Shown here: positions 26,199 through 34,949 of the stretch, piece by piece
How positions within the stretch are numbered: the first letter of the stretch is position 1
Layout of the letters: each line of letters starts with the position of its first letter
Assembly: GCF_000689255.1 (NCBI RefSeq)
Contig: NZ_HG964446.1
Coordinates: forward strand, 3,826,734-3,890,733
Source: Mycobacterium triplex
GTDB taxonomy: Bacteria > Actinomycetota > Actinomycetes > Mycobacteriales > Mycobacteriaceae
Direction: 5' to 3'
Length of the DNA stretch: 64,000 bases
Program-made: the position numbers and the translations under genes
Notes under the pieces: model-generated
Database searches by the model: none
Told to the model about the DNA's origin: nothing
What the model saw: the letters and a program-made list of their open reading frames with translations, nothing else

Positions 26199-27641
26199 AT
26201 GGGTTCGACAATGCTCGGCGTCGACTCGCCGAACCGGCTCGGCGAGCACGCAGTCGTACTGGGTGCCGGAATGGCGGGTTTACTTGCCGCGCGCGTACTT
26301 TCGGAGTTCTACGACTCGGTCAGTGTGGTCGAGCGGGATAGGTTGCCCGACTATCCGTGCCATCGCAGGGGCATCCCCCAGGGCCGCCATGTCCATAATT
26401 TCCACAGCCGCGGCCTGCAGGTGCTGGAGGAACTGTTTCCCGGATTGTTGCCCGACCTGGCCCGAGCCGGGGCGGTCGTCGTCGACGACGGCGAGCTGTC
26501 GAACTTCTACGTGCGGTTCGGGCGCTACGAGATGAAAACGTCCGGCAGATTCGCCGATCCGGCCGCGCTGGCGATTCATCTGGCCAGCCGGCCGTTTGTG
26601 GAGTATCACCTGCGCCGGCGCGTCAAGGCCCTGCCCAACGTGACCTTCCTCGACGGACACGACGTGTCTGAACTCGTCACCACCGCGGACATCGTCAACG
26701 GCGTGCGAATCATCAGGCGCTACAACGGGTTTCTCACGACGCTGGACGCCGATCTGGTGGTGGATGCCACGGGTCGGGCGGCGCGCACCCCGCTGTTTCT
26801 GGAGAAGCTGGGATTCGAACGGCCGGCCGAGCACCGGGCGCAGACCAGGTTGGGCTACTCGACCCAACAGTTGAGCATCCCCGACGGCTCCATCGCCCAG
26901 CGGCTGGTGCTGTTCAACCCGGGAGGCGGCAAGCCGGGTGGCCTGTTGCTCGCCTGCGAGCACGACATGTGGATGCTGGCGATAGGCCAACCGGCCGAAA
27001 CCGGCAAGCCGCCAACTGATTTCGCCTCGATGCTCGCGATCGCCGAGCAGAGTCTTCCCCCGGCGATCGCCGAGGGGCTGCGCAATGCCCAGCCCCTCGG
27101 CGAGGCCGTCACCTATCGCCACACCGCGGCGGTCTGGCGGCGCTATGACCGGATGCCCCGGTTCCCCGCGGGGCTGCTGGTGATCGGCGACGCGTTGTGC
27201 AGCCTCGACCCGACCTACGGCCAGGGCATGACGATCGCCGCCCTGGAAGCGCTGACCCTGCGCGACTGCCTCGCCGTGGGCAGAACCGGCCTGGCACAAC
27301 GCTATTTCCGCGCGACGGCGAACTACATCGCCGAGACGTGGGCCGCCGATCAAGCCAGGTCGCGAGTCACTTCCCCGACTCACGACCGGAATTCCATGTG
27401 GCAGCGGCTATCCCGCTGGATGTCCAGGGCCGCCCTCAAAGCCGCCGCCCACGATGTTGTGCTGACCGAACGCTTCTTTCGGGTCTCCAACTTCATCGAC
27501 CCACCGTCGCGGCTGCGGGATCCCGCCTTGATACCGCGCATCATGTGGGGCAACCTTCGAGCCCGGTTCACGCGGGCACCGCAGCGCCCGGCCGCTTCTG
27601 CGGACGCCCCGCAATTCGAGCCGCTTACCGTGCGAAGTTAG
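26199..27641 (+). CDS. FAD-dependent oxidoreductase / aromatic-ring hydroxylase-like
   Basis: The 480-residue flavoprotein has the N-terminal dinucleotide-binding motif VVLGAGMAGLLAARVL (Gly22-Gly27), ERD at the end of the next β-strand, a mid-protein DLVVDATGRAARTP block and the FAD-ribityl motif LVIGDALCSLDPTYGQGM. These are features of the p-hydroxybenzoate hydroxylase/geranylgeranyl reductase superfamily. The substrate is unknown; with the neighbouring O-methyltransferase, hydroxylation followed by methylation of one aromatic or quinone compound is plausible. Its stop overlaps the aroG stop by 3 bp. Confidence 0.85.
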   Translation: MGSTMLGVDSPNRLGEHAVVLGAGMAGLLAARVLSEFYDSVSVVERDRLPDYPCHRRGIPQGRHVHNFHSRGLQVLEELFPGLLPDLARAGAVVVDDGELSNFYVRFGRYEMKTSGRFADPAALAIHLASRPFVEYHLRRRVKALPNVTFLDGHDVSELVTTADIVNGVRIIRRYNGFLTTLDADLVVDATGRAARTPLFLEKLGFERPAEHRAQTRLGYSTQQLSIPDGSIAQRLVLFNPGGGKPGGLLLACEHDMWMLAIGQPAETGKPPTDFASMLAIAEQSLPPAIAEGLRNAQPLGEAVTYRHTAAVWRRYDRMPRFPAGLLVIGDALCSLDPTYGQGMTIAALEALTLRDCLAVGRTGLAQRYFRATANYIAETWAADQARSRVTSPTHDRNSMWQRLSRWMSRAALKAAAHDVVLTERFFRVSNFIDPPSRLRDPALIPRIMWGNLRARFTRAPQRPAASADAPQFEPLTVRS

Positions 27642-29026
27642 TCGCGCAGCATCTCGGCGACCAGGAACGCCAGCTCCAGCGACTGCTGGGTGTTCAGCCG
27701 CGGGTCACACGCCGTCTCGTAGCGGCCACCCAGGTCGTGGTCCGAAATGTCTTGTGCGCCACCCAAACACTCGGTGACGTCCTCGCCGGTGATCTCGACG
27801 TGGATGCCGCCCGGGTGCGTGCCCAGCGCGCGATGCACCTCGAAGAAGCCCTGCACCTCGTCGACGATGCGATCGAAGTGGCGGGTCTTGTACCCGGTGG
27901 AGGACTCGTGGGTGTTGCCGTGCATCGGGTCGCACTGCCAGATCACCTGGTGACCGGTGGCCTGTACCTTCTCGATGATCGGCGGCAGCAGGTCGCGGAC
28001 CTTGTTGTTGCCCATCCGGCTGACCAGGGTGAGCCGGCCCGGCTTGTTGTGCGGGTCGAGGCGCTCGACGTATTCCATCGCCAGCTCGGGCGTCATCGTC
28101 GGGCCGAGCTTGACGCCGATCGGGTTGGCAATCACCTCGGCGAACGCGATGTGCGCGCCGTCGAGCTGCCGGGTCCGCTCCCCGATCCACACCGTGTGCG
28201 CCGACAGGTCGTACAGCTGCGCCTCGCCGCCCTCGGATTCGGACAACCGCAGCATCGCCCGCTCGTAGTCGAGCACCAGGGCCTCGTGGCTGGCGTAGAT
28301 CTCGGCGGTCTGCAGGTTGCGGTCGGCCACGCCGCACGCGCTCATGAAACTCAGCGCGCGGTCGATCTCGGCCGCCAGCGCCTCGTAGCGGGCGCCGGCC
28401 GGCGAGGTCCGGACGAACTCCCGGTTCCAGTCGTGCACGCCGTGCAGCGAGGCCAACCCCGACGACGTCAGCGCCCGCATCAGATTCATCGCCGCGCTGG
28501 CGTTGGCGTAGGCGCGCACCAGCCGCGACGGGTCGTGCTCGCGCGCGGCGCCGTCCGGGGCGAAGCCGTTGATCATGTCGCCGCGGTAGGACTTCAGGCC
28601 CAGCGCGTCGATGTCGGCCGAGCGGGGCTTGGCGTACTGACCGGCGATGCGGGCCACCTTGACCACCGGCAGGCTGGCGCCGTAGGTCAGCACCACCGCC
28701 ATCTGCAGCAGGGTGCGGACATTGCCGCGGATGTGGGGCTCGGTGTTGTCGACGAAGGTCTCGGCGCAGTCGCCGCCCTGCAAGAGAAACGCCTCGCCCT
28801 TGGCGACCTGGGCGAGTTGGTCCTGCAGCCGCACGATTTCGGACGGCACCGTCACCGGCGGGACGCTTTCTAAGACCGTGCGCATCGCCGCGGCCTGCTC
28901 GTCGGGCCAGGCCGGCTGTTGAGCGGCCGGCTTGGCCAGCGCGGCGTCCAGCCGGGTCCGCAGGTCAGCGGGCAGCGGCGGCAGTGCCGGCAGCTGGTCG
29001 ATCGGTATGTCGACGGTCCAGTTCAT
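27638..29026 (-). CDS. aroG: class II 3-deoxy-D-arabino-heptulosonate-7-phosphate synthase
   Basis: AroG condenses PEP and erythrose 4-phosphate, the first step of the shikimate pathway. The 462-residue product equals the recalled M. tuberculosis length and begins MNWTVDIPIDQLPALPPLP, the N-terminal extension of class II enzymes involved in aromatic amino-acid feedback. Metal-site Cys87 lies in GGDCAETF, and WQCDPMHGNTHES and ACDPRLN carry further active-site residues. The ATG at 29026 is used; 13 codons of open frame upstream are ignored. Confidence 0.97.
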   Translation of the reverse strand: MNWTVDIPIDQLPALPPLPADLRTRLDAALAKPAAQQPAWPDEQAAAMRTVLESVPPVTVPSEIVRLQDQLAQVAKGEAFLLQGGDCAETFVDNTEPHIRGNVRTLLQMAVVLTYGASLPVVKVARIAGQYAKPRSADIDALGLKSYRGDMINGFAPDGAAREHDPSRLVRAYANASAAMNLMRALTSSGLASLHGVHDWNREFVRTSPAGARYEALAAEIDRALSFMSACGVADRNLQTAEIYASHEALVLDYERAMLRLSESEGGEAQLYDLSAHTVWIGERTRQLDGAHIAFAEVIANPIGVKLGPTMTPELAMEYVERLDPHNKPGRLTLVSRMGNNKVRDLLPPIIEKVQATGHQVIWQCDPMHGNTHESSTGYKTRHFDRIVDEVQGFFEVHRALGTHPGGIHVEITGEDVTECLGGAQDISDHDLGGRYETACDPRLNTQQSLELAFLVAEMLRD

Positions 29027-29099
29027 CGGTCCATGATATCTGTGGCCAGCCTGGGCTAACGCCACTCGTCGTGCGCGCAGCAGCTCCGGCCGGGGCTAT

Positions 29100-29615
29100 T
29101 TATCGGGTCGCTTTCGCGCCCGCATCGTCGCCGGACACTATCAGCCTGAATCGGCGCATCTGATCGCGGGCATCGACCAGCGCATCGTGGACGTCGCGGT
29201 GCCGCGGCGGTAACCGCGGCGATCCCCGGTCCTCCCACAGTTGGCGCAGCTCCCGGGTGAAGCGCGGTATCGCCTTCGGCAGTCCCGGCATCGGCCCCCA
29301 CAGTTGGCACAACGCGACGTGGTCGTAGGCGGCCACCCAGGCCCACAGCTCGATCGGTTCGGCGGCCTGGCCGCCGGAGATGCCGAAGAATTCTTCCAGG
29401 TCGTGCCGAATCTGCTGGCGCGAGCGCCACAGCTGCGAGGCCGGTGGCGGCAGCTTGGGCAGCACGTTGGCGCGCACCCAGGCCCCGGCACGCTCGGGAT
29501 CGAATTCGGTGGACACGGCGTAGTACTCGCGACCGTCTTCGGCGACCACCCCGATCGAGATCAACTCGATGGTGCGGCCGTCCTCGATGAACTCGGTGTC
29601 GTAGAAGTACCGCAC
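29100..29615 (-). CDS. 3'-5' exoribonuclease RNase AS (Rv2179c type)
   Basis: A 171-residue DEDDh-type exoribonuclease; the M. tuberculosis orthologue is RNase AS, which trims adenylate-rich RNA tails. The first acidic pair is Asp6/Glu8 in RYFYDTEFIEDG. YDHVAL provides another Asp, and HDALVDARDQMRRF supplies the His/Asp of the final motif. GTG at 29615 is chosen; one more TTG codon lies upstream. Confidence 0.9.
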   Translation of the reverse strand: MRYFYDTEFIEDGRTIELISIGVVAEDGREYYAVSTEFDPERAGAWVRANVLPKLPPPASQLWRSRQQIRHDLEEFFGISGGQAAEPIELWAWVAAYDHVALCQLWGPMPGLPKAIPRFTRELRQLWEDRGSPRLPPRHRDVHDALVDARDQMRRFRLIVSGDDAGAKATR

Positions 29616-29635
29616 CAAGAAAGCCTAGGTCCCGG

Positions 29636-30526
29636 CTATCTGGCGAGCAGGATGGGCTCGGTCCCCTCGGGTGGCGCCGCGGGATGGACGTCGTGGTCGA
29701 GCTGGGCGTCGACCAGGCGATCGTCGGGCACCCGCGGCGTACCGGCGATCGCGCACTGCAACCACAGCTTGGCCTGCACGACGGGCCGACGCCATTTGCG
29801 CTCCCGCTGCAATGCGCGCCGCATCTTGTCCGGTGTGGTGGTGTATCGCCAGCGAGCCCACGGGGCATGCGGTCGCGACAACCGGATCGCCCCGATGACC
29901 AGCAGCACCACGATGAACATGCCGAGCAGGCCGGTCCACACCTTGCCCTTGAGCAGGACGACCATCGCCAGCGGCAGCGTCATCACCAGCGCGCCGACCA
30001 CCGCGACGTGCCAAGCGGACGACTCCGTGTCACGGGCGACCGGGAACAAGAACATCAACGGGTGCAGGCCCATGATCAGCAATCCGGCCACCGCCACCGC
30101 GGCGAAGACCGCGTCCACCGAACTGCGGCCGTCCTCTTCCCAGTACACGTCCGACAGGTGCAGGATCAGCGCATACTCGTCGAGCACCAGTGCCGCACCG
30201 ATGCCGAAAATGATTGCCGACACTGTGTTTTCGGGTTCTTGGCCGTTGTCCGACAGCGTCACCAGCGTCAGCCCGGAGATCATCACCAGCACCACCCCGA
30301 ACGTCACGTGGTGGATGTGCACTCCCCCGATGTGGACGTTGCGCGGCTGCCACCACCGGGCGGGCAGGCCGCGCTCGACGCGGTGCCGGATGAAGCGCAC
30401 GAAAGTTCGGGTCACGAAGAAGGTCAGGATGAAGGCGACCAGGCAGCACAGCAACGGTAACCGGCCGCCGTGGACGATATCTTGGGAGAACCAGTGGGCC
30501 ACTCTGTGCAGGAACCAGTCGAACAC
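29636..30526 (-). CDS. conserved polytopic membrane protein (Rv2180c type)
   Basis: The 296-residue protein has about seven hydrophobic segments (for example PLLCCLVAFILTFFV, VTFGVVLVMISGLTLVTL, GLLGMFIVVLLVIGAIRL) and a long basic C-terminal tail. The His-rich patch HIGGVHIHHVTFG, followed by an Asp/Glu pair in LVLDEYALIL, could bind metal, but I recognise no enzyme. GTG at 30526 is chosen because TACGTT (30533-30538) lies exactly 6 nt upstream, implying a leaderless message. It is divergent from the mannosyltransferase gene. Confidence 0.85.
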   Translation of the reverse strand: MFDWFLHRVAHWFSQDIVHGGRLPLLCCLVAFILTFFVTRTFVRFIRHRVERGLPARWWQPRNVHIGGVHIHHVTFGVVLVMISGLTLVTLSDNGQEPENTVSAIIFGIGAALVLDEYALILHLSDVYWEEDGRSSVDAVFAAVAVAGLLIMGLHPLMFLFPVARDTESSAWHVAVVGALVMTLPLAMVVLLKGKVWTGLLGMFIVVLLVIGAIRLSRPHAPWARWRYTTTPDKMRRALQRERKWRRPVVQAKLWLQCAIAGTPRVPDDRLVDAQLDHDVHPAAPPEGTEPILLAR

Positions 30527-30607
30527 CTTTGCAACGTACGCCCGGCCATCCCCGCGACGCGGGAGCCGCGCTGCGCGACCTGACGGCCGTGGGCACCGAT
30601 TACGCTG
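30524..30607. promoter_or_regulatory. divergent promoters of Rv2180c- and Rv2181-type genes
   Basis: Minus strand: TACGTT (30533-30538), 6 nt, then the GTG start, fitting leaderless transcription. Plus strand: TACGCT (30602-30607) ends 9 nt before the ATG of the mannosyltransferase gene, implying a leader of only a few bases. Confidence 0.5.
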
Positions 30608-30616
30608 TTCTGCAAC

Positions 30617-31924
30617 ATGAGTAATTCGCAGGCACCCATCGTGGGCAGCCGACCGGGGCGGGCGTTGTTGTGGTGTCTGTTGTGGCTGCTGGCCGCCGCG
30701 ACGCTGGGCTACACGGCCTGGGGCCTGTTTGCGCACATCCCGTACCGCATCGATATCGACATCTATCAGATGGGCGGCCAGACGTGGTTGGACGGCCGTC
30801 CGCTGTACCGCGGCGACGTGTTGTTCCACACACCCATCGGGCTGAATCTGCCGTTCACCTATCCCCCGCTGGCCGCGATCGTGTTCAGCCCCTTCGCCTG
30901 GCTGCAGATGCCGGCGGCCAGCGTCGCGATCACCGTGTTGACCCTGGTGCTGCTGATCGTCTCGACGGTGATCGTGCTGACCCGCCTCGACGTGTGGAGC
31001 ACCTCGTCGCTGGTGGGAGGGCCGGCCTGGCTGCGCCGATGGTGGCTGGCGGTGCTCGTGGTGGCGCAGGCCTCGATCTGGCTGGAGCCCATCGCCTCGA
31101 ACTTCGCCTTCGGCCAGATCAACGTCGTGCTGATGACGCTGGTGGTCGCCGACTGCGTGCCGCGCCGCACGCCGTGGCCCCGCGGGCTGCTGCTGGGGTT
31201 GGGCATCGCGCTCAAACTCACCCCCGCGGTGTTCCTGCTGTATTTCCTGGTGCGTCGGGACTTTCGCAGTGCGTTGACGACCGTGACGTCTTTCGCCGCG
31301 GCGACGCTGGTCGGGTTCATCCTGGCCTGGAGCGACTCGTGGGAGTACTGGACGCACACCGTGCACCACACCGATCGGATCGGCTCCGCGGCGCTGAACA
31401 CCGACCAGAACATCGCGGGCGCACTGGCCCGGATCGGGCTTTCCGAGCAGCTGCGTTTCCTGCTGTGGGTGGGCCTGTGCCTGGCGGTGCTGGCGCTGAC
31501 CGTCTGGGCGATGCGACGGGTGTTGCAGGCCGGCGAGACGACCCTGGCGGTCATCTGCGTGGCCCTGTTCGGGCTGATGGTGTCGCCGGTGTCGTGGTCA
31601 CACCATTGGGTATGGGCGCTGCCGGCGCTGCTGGTGACCGCGATCCTGGGCTGGCGGCGCCGCAACATCGCGCTGGGCGTGCTCACCGCCGCCGGAGTGG
31701 GACTGATGGTCTGGGAGCCACTCGAGCTGATGCCCAAGCACCATGAGGAGACCGCCAACTGGTGGCGTCAGCTGCTCGGGATGTCCTACGTGTGGTGGGC
31801 GCTGGCGGTGATCGTCGCGGCCGGACTCACCGTCACCGCCCGGGTCAGCGCTCGGGAGGCGCAGGTGCGCAACGACTCCGAGGCCGGACGTCAGTTCTTC
31901 AGCGACGTCAACGTCGCCAGTTAG
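30617..31924 (+). CDS. mptC: alpha-(1->2)-mannosyltransferase for LM/LAM branching (GT87, Rv2181 type)
   Basis: A 435-residue GT-C transferase of family GT87 that adds α-1,2-linked mannose branches to lipomannan/lipoarabinomannan using polyprenyl-phosphomannose. The sequence shows about ten membrane segments and the acidic first outside loop YRIDIDIYQMGGQTWLDG, with TYPPLAAIVFSP following, typical of GT87. The C-terminal tail is cytoplasmic and hydrophilic. The stop lies 4 bp from the convergent acyltransferase gene. Confidence 0.9.
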   Translation: MSNSQAPIVGSRPGRALLWCLLWLLAAATLGYTAWGLFAHIPYRIDIDIYQMGGQTWLDGRPLYRGDVLFHTPIGLNLPFTYPPLAAIVFSPFAWLQMPAASVAITVLTLVLLIVSTVIVLTRLDVWSTSSLVGGPAWLRRWWLAVLVVAQASIWLEPIASNFAFGQINVVLMTLVVADCVPRRTPWPRGLLLGLGIALKLTPAVFLLYFLVRRDFRSALTTVTSFAAATLVGFILAWSDSWEYWTHTVHHTDRIGSAALNTDQNIAGALARIGLSEQLRFLLWVGLCLAVLALTVWAMRRVLQAGETTLAVICVALFGLMVSPVSWSHHWVWALPALLVTAILGWRRRNIALGVLTAAGVGLMVWEPLELMPKHHEETANWWRQLLGMSYVWWALAVIVAAGLTVTARVSAREAQVRNDSEAGRQFFSDVNVAS

Positions 31925-31928
31925 TCGG

Positions 31929-32666
31929 TCAGCCGGCTGCGGTCTCGGGGATCCGCGCGGCGTCGTCGTCGGGGCCCTGACCGTTCGACGCGTTGCCGCG
32001 GTTCTTGACCGTGGCGGCGTAGACGTCGACGTACTCCTGACCGGACAGCCCCATCAGCTCGTAGATGACCTCGTCGGCGACGGCCCGCTCGATGAATCGG
32101 TTCCCGGCCAAGCCGTCGAATCGGGAGAAGTCCATCGGCTTGCCGAACCGGACCGTCACCTTGCCGAAGCGCAGCATCGTGGTGCCCGGCGGGTTGACGA
32201 CGTCGGTGCCGATCATCGCGACCGGAATCACCGGAACACCGGTCTCCAGTGCCAGCCGGGCCAGGCCCGTCTTGCCCTTGTACAGCCTGCCGTCCGGCGA
32301 GCGGGTGCCCTCTGGGTACATGCCCAGTAACTTGCCCGCGCCCAGCACCCGCTGCGCGGTGTCCAGTGCGGCCTGAGCGGTATCGGCATTGCTGCGGTCG
32401 ATCGGCACCTGCCCGACGGCGGTGAAGAACCACCGACTGAACCAGCCCTTGATTCCGGTGCCGGTGAAATATTCGGACTTCGCCAGGAAGGTGATCCGCC
32501 GCCGCACCACCAGCGGCAGATAGAAGCTGTCCATCACCGCGAGGTGGTTACTGGCTAGGATCGCCGGGCCGTTAGTCGGAAGATGTTGCAGGCCTTCGAC
32601 TTTCGGACGGCCAAGCAATTGCAGCAGCGGGCCCAGGAGGATGTACTTGAATAGCCAGTACCACAT
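31929..32666 (-). CDS. PlsC-type 1-acylglycerol-3-phosphate acyltransferase (Rv2182c type)
   Basis: The 245-residue product has the acyltransferase HX4D motif in SNHLAVMDSFYLP (near residue 40) and the glycerol-phosphate-binding EGTRSPDG block, with an N-terminal amphipathic/membrane helix. It should acylate lysophosphatidic acid or a related acceptor at the membrane. The ATG at 32666 follows GAGAGGGAGGG; the open frame upstream adds 14 unconvincing residues. Confidence 0.92.
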   Translation of the reverse strand: MWYWLFKYILLGPLLQLLGRPKVEGLQHLPTNGPAILASNHLAVMDSFYLPLVVRRRITFLAKSEYFTGTGIKGWFSRWFFTAVGQVPIDRSNADTAQAALDTAQRVLGAGKLLGMYPEGTRSPDGRLYKGKTGLARLALETGVPVIPVAMIGTDVVNPPGTTMLRFGKVTVRFGKPMDFSRFDGLAGNRFIERAVADEVIYELMGLSGQEYVDVYAATVKNRGNASNGQGPDDDAARIPETAAG

Positions 32667-32753
32667 GGCCCTCCCTCTCGCCCGAAACCCGCTGGTGTTC
32701 TGCGCCAACTGTACCCATCCGCGACGGAGGGGACCACTTTCAAACCCTGTGGA

Positions 32754-33140
32754 TCACTCTTCGATCGTGACCGGGATGGGCTGGTATCGCGTCCGCGCGT
32801 CGGCGGGGCCCGCGGGGGCGTCCTCGGCCGGTGCGCCGCCGCCGGGTGGCCCGTCGGGAGGCGGTTGCGCGGACCGGTCGATGTCGTCGATGATCGCGCG
32901 GATCACCTCCAGCAGCGCGATGCTGTGGTCCGCGATCACGGTCAGCAGCGGGTGCTGATCGCCGGTCGCCAGCGCGGCCAGCGCGCACACCGGGCACCAG
33001 ATCTGCTGACACTTGCCGGTCCCGACGCCGTTGCCCGCCGTCATCGCGGCGGCCACGCGCACGGCGGGGTCGATCCCGTCGAGGATGGCCTCGGCGAGCT
33101 TGCGCAGTTCCGGACCGATATCGGGGTGTGCCTTACTCAC
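32754..33140 (-). CDS. small Cys-containing conserved protein (Rv2183c type)
   Basis: A 128-residue protein of unknown function. A helical N-terminal half contains a CX5CX2C cluster (GKCQQIWCPVCALAAL), suggesting a metal site. The C-terminal third is Pro/Gly/Ala-rich. The GTG start overlaps the stop of the ArsA-like ATPase gene by 4 bp, so the two are translationally coupled and probably act together. Confidence 0.85.
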   Translation of the reverse strand: MSKAHPDIGPELRKLAEAILDGIDPAVRVAAAMTAGNGVGTGKCQQIWCPVCALAALATGDQHPLLTVIADHSIALLEVIRAIIDDIDRSAQPPPDGPPGGGAPAEDAPAGPADARTRYQPIPVTIEE

Positions 33141-34414
33141 CTAGGCCACACCTCCGGATCTGGTCGAAAACGTACTGTCAGCTCACCGCCCCGCAGATGC
33201 GCGTCTTGGACCGTGCACCGTCGTAGTACGGACGCCAACCTGACCCGGCGCCGCAACCCGCCGGCGCTGATGATCAGGTCGTCGTCCACCCGGCCCAGCG
33301 ACAGCGATCCGGGGTCGAGCTGGGGCAACGTTAGCCGCATCCGGTAGATCGACCCAAGTCCCGACCCCGATTCGAGATCCACAATAGGACGCAATGGGCC
33401 TGGTGGGGCCGCTCCACGCCGAAGTCGGGCGCTGTCAAGCAATCCGCCCAGCGCTTTGGGGCCGATCGGTTCCCCGGCCAAGTGCGGCGTCATGACGAGC
33501 GCGACGTCGCCGATCGTGGCGTCGAGCTCCTCGAGCACCGCCCGCTGCTCACTGATGCGCTCGCCATACCAGTAGAAGGCCGGGTGCTCGGGCAGGTTGC
33601 GGTACTCGTAGGACTCGTCTTCGACCAGAACCTGATTGATGATCAGCTCCTCGACGCGCACCCCCATCAGCGACAGCGAGCCCAGCGTGCGGACCGCCTC
33701 GGCGGCCACCACACGCTCGGGCGTCAGCACCAGGTGCGCGCTGACCTGATCCCCGTCGGTGAGCAGTGCGCCGAGCCGCTCGACGCTGGAGCTGATGCGT
33801 TCGATCAGCTCCACCACCGCGGCGGAGCGGGCGTCGTCGGCGGTGATGGACAGCCGGCGGTGGCGCGGCCAGGCGCGCTCGACGTAGAGCCCGAACGTGG
33901 CGGGCAGCGTGAGCATGCGCAACGCGTCCGCGGTCGAGGCGCAGTCGACGACGACCCGATGCCATTGTCCGGACGCCGCGAGCTCGCCGACCGCGTGCAG
34001 TCCGAGCACTTCCTGAATGCCCGGCAACGCCGAGAGTTCTTCGGGAGCAATGCTGCTCAGCTCGGAGTCGGGGAACCGCCGATCCAGGGCGGTGACCACC
34101 TCGTGCCACCGGGCCTCGAGCAGTGCCAGGGTGTCCAGCGCCATCGCGTCGAGCGAGCCACCGCCCGTCTCAGCGGTCTCGTCGGCCAGCACCCGAACCG
34201 GCTCGCCGCGACCGCTGGGCGGCACGGGAATGCCGAGCACGTCGCCCAGCGAGTGCGCCTGGTCGGTCGACACCACCAGCACGCGCTGCCCCTCGATCGC
34301 ATCACAGACCGCGGTGGCAGCAGCGAGGGTGGATTTTCCTACCCCGCCCTTCCCAACGAAGAGACTGATCCTGGCCCTGGAGAAGGGAGGGGTGGGTGAA
34401 ACGAACTCACTCAG
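33137..34414 (-). CDS. ArsA/GET3-like ATPase (Rv2184c type), apparent CTG start
   Basis: An anion-transporting-ATPase-like P-loop protein. The deviant Walker A loop FVGKGGVGKSTLAA (residues 19-32) and the switch region VVSTDQAHSLGDVLG place it in the ArsA/GET3/SIMIBI group; VVVDCASTADALRML is the Walker B area. No ATG, GTG or TTG precedes the P-loop in frame: the first is GTG at 34282, after it, while an in-frame stop lies at 34441. The most likely start is CTG at 34414 (LSEFVSPTPPFSR), overlapping the upstream stop. The product would be 425 aa. The Rv2183c-type gene is coupled downstream. Confidence 0.82.
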   Translation of the reverse strand: MSEFVSPTPPFSRARISLFVGKGGVGKSTLAAATAVCDAIEGQRVLVVSTDQAHSLGDVLGIPVPPSGRGEPVRVLADETAETGGGSLDAMALDTLALLEARWHEVVTALDRRFPDSELSSIAPEELSALPGIQEVLGLHAVGELAASGQWHRVVVDCASTADALRMLTLPATFGLYVERAWPRHRRLSITADDARSAAVVELIERISSSVERLGALLTDGDQVSAHLVLTPERVVAAEAVRTLGSLSLMGVRVEELIINQVLVEDESYEYRNLPEHPAFYWYGERISEQRAVLEELDATIGDVALVMTPHLAGEPIGPKALGGLLDSARLRRGAAPPGPLRPIVDLESGSGLGSIYRMRLTLPQLDPGSLSLGRVDDDLIISAGGLRRRVRLASVLRRCTVQDAHLRGGELTVRFRPDPEVWPR

Positions 34415-34844
34415 CCTCGACTCGTTTCTTGAGATCCTTCAATGCGGTGTCGGTCAGCCGGCGCTCGGCCTTGCGCTTGAGCAACCCGATCATCGGGATA
34501 GCCAGATCGACCGAGAGTTCGTAGGTGACATCGGTTCCAGAACCCTTGGCCGCCAACCGATATGAGCCTTCGAGCGACCGCAGCAGCGAGCTGGACACCA
34601 GGGTCCAGCTCAGCGACTTGTGGTCGGCCGGCCACTGGTAGGACATCACCATGGTGTCCTTGATGACCCCGGCGTCCATCACGAATCGCACGGTCTTCGG
34701 GTAGCCGTCGGCGCCGCGCTCCTGCACCTCGGCTTCCTTGTACTCCGAGATCCAGTCCGGGTAAGAGTCGATGTCGGCGATCACCTGCAGCACCGTGCCG
34801 GGATCTGCCTCGATGTGAATCGTCTGGGTCGTCTTTTCCGCCAC
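34407..34844 (-). CDS. START/SRPBCC (polyketide cyclase-like) protein (Rv2185c type)
   Basis: The 145-residue product begins VAEKTTQTIHIEADPGTVLQVIADIDSYPDWI, the typical SRPBCC start, and ends in the long C-terminal helix (IGLLKRKAERRLTDTALKDLKKRVEAE). It should bind a hydrophobic ligand in a helix-grip pocket; the ligand is unknown. GTG at 34844 has AGAAGGTAG upstream. It lies directly upstream of the ArsA-like gene and overlaps it. Confidence 0.88.
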   Translation of the reverse strand: MAEKTTQTIHIEADPGTVLQVIADIDSYPDWISEYKEAEVQERGADGYPKTVRFVMDAGVIKDTMVMSYQWPADHKSLSWTLVSSSLLRSLEGSYRLAAKGSGTDVTYELSVDLAIPMIGLLKRKAERRLTDTALKDLKKRVEAE

Positions 34845-34949
34845 CTGGCCGCTACCTTCTCTCCCGCAAGGGGGTTCACCCCCGGTCATCTCCGGTAGTA
34901 CCCCGCCTTCGGACCGAAACGGTACTCTCCGGGCGAACCTTGACCGGAG

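Noticed and set aside
27197..28873. A 558-codon plus-strand frame opposite aroG
   Set aside because: Mirror of aroG codons; no motif, and it crosses the convergent stop region without a plausible start.
32667..32708. Extended start of the PlsC-type gene (14 more codons)
   Set aside because: ATG 32666 has a strong GAGGGAGGG site and fits the family start; the extra codons do not.
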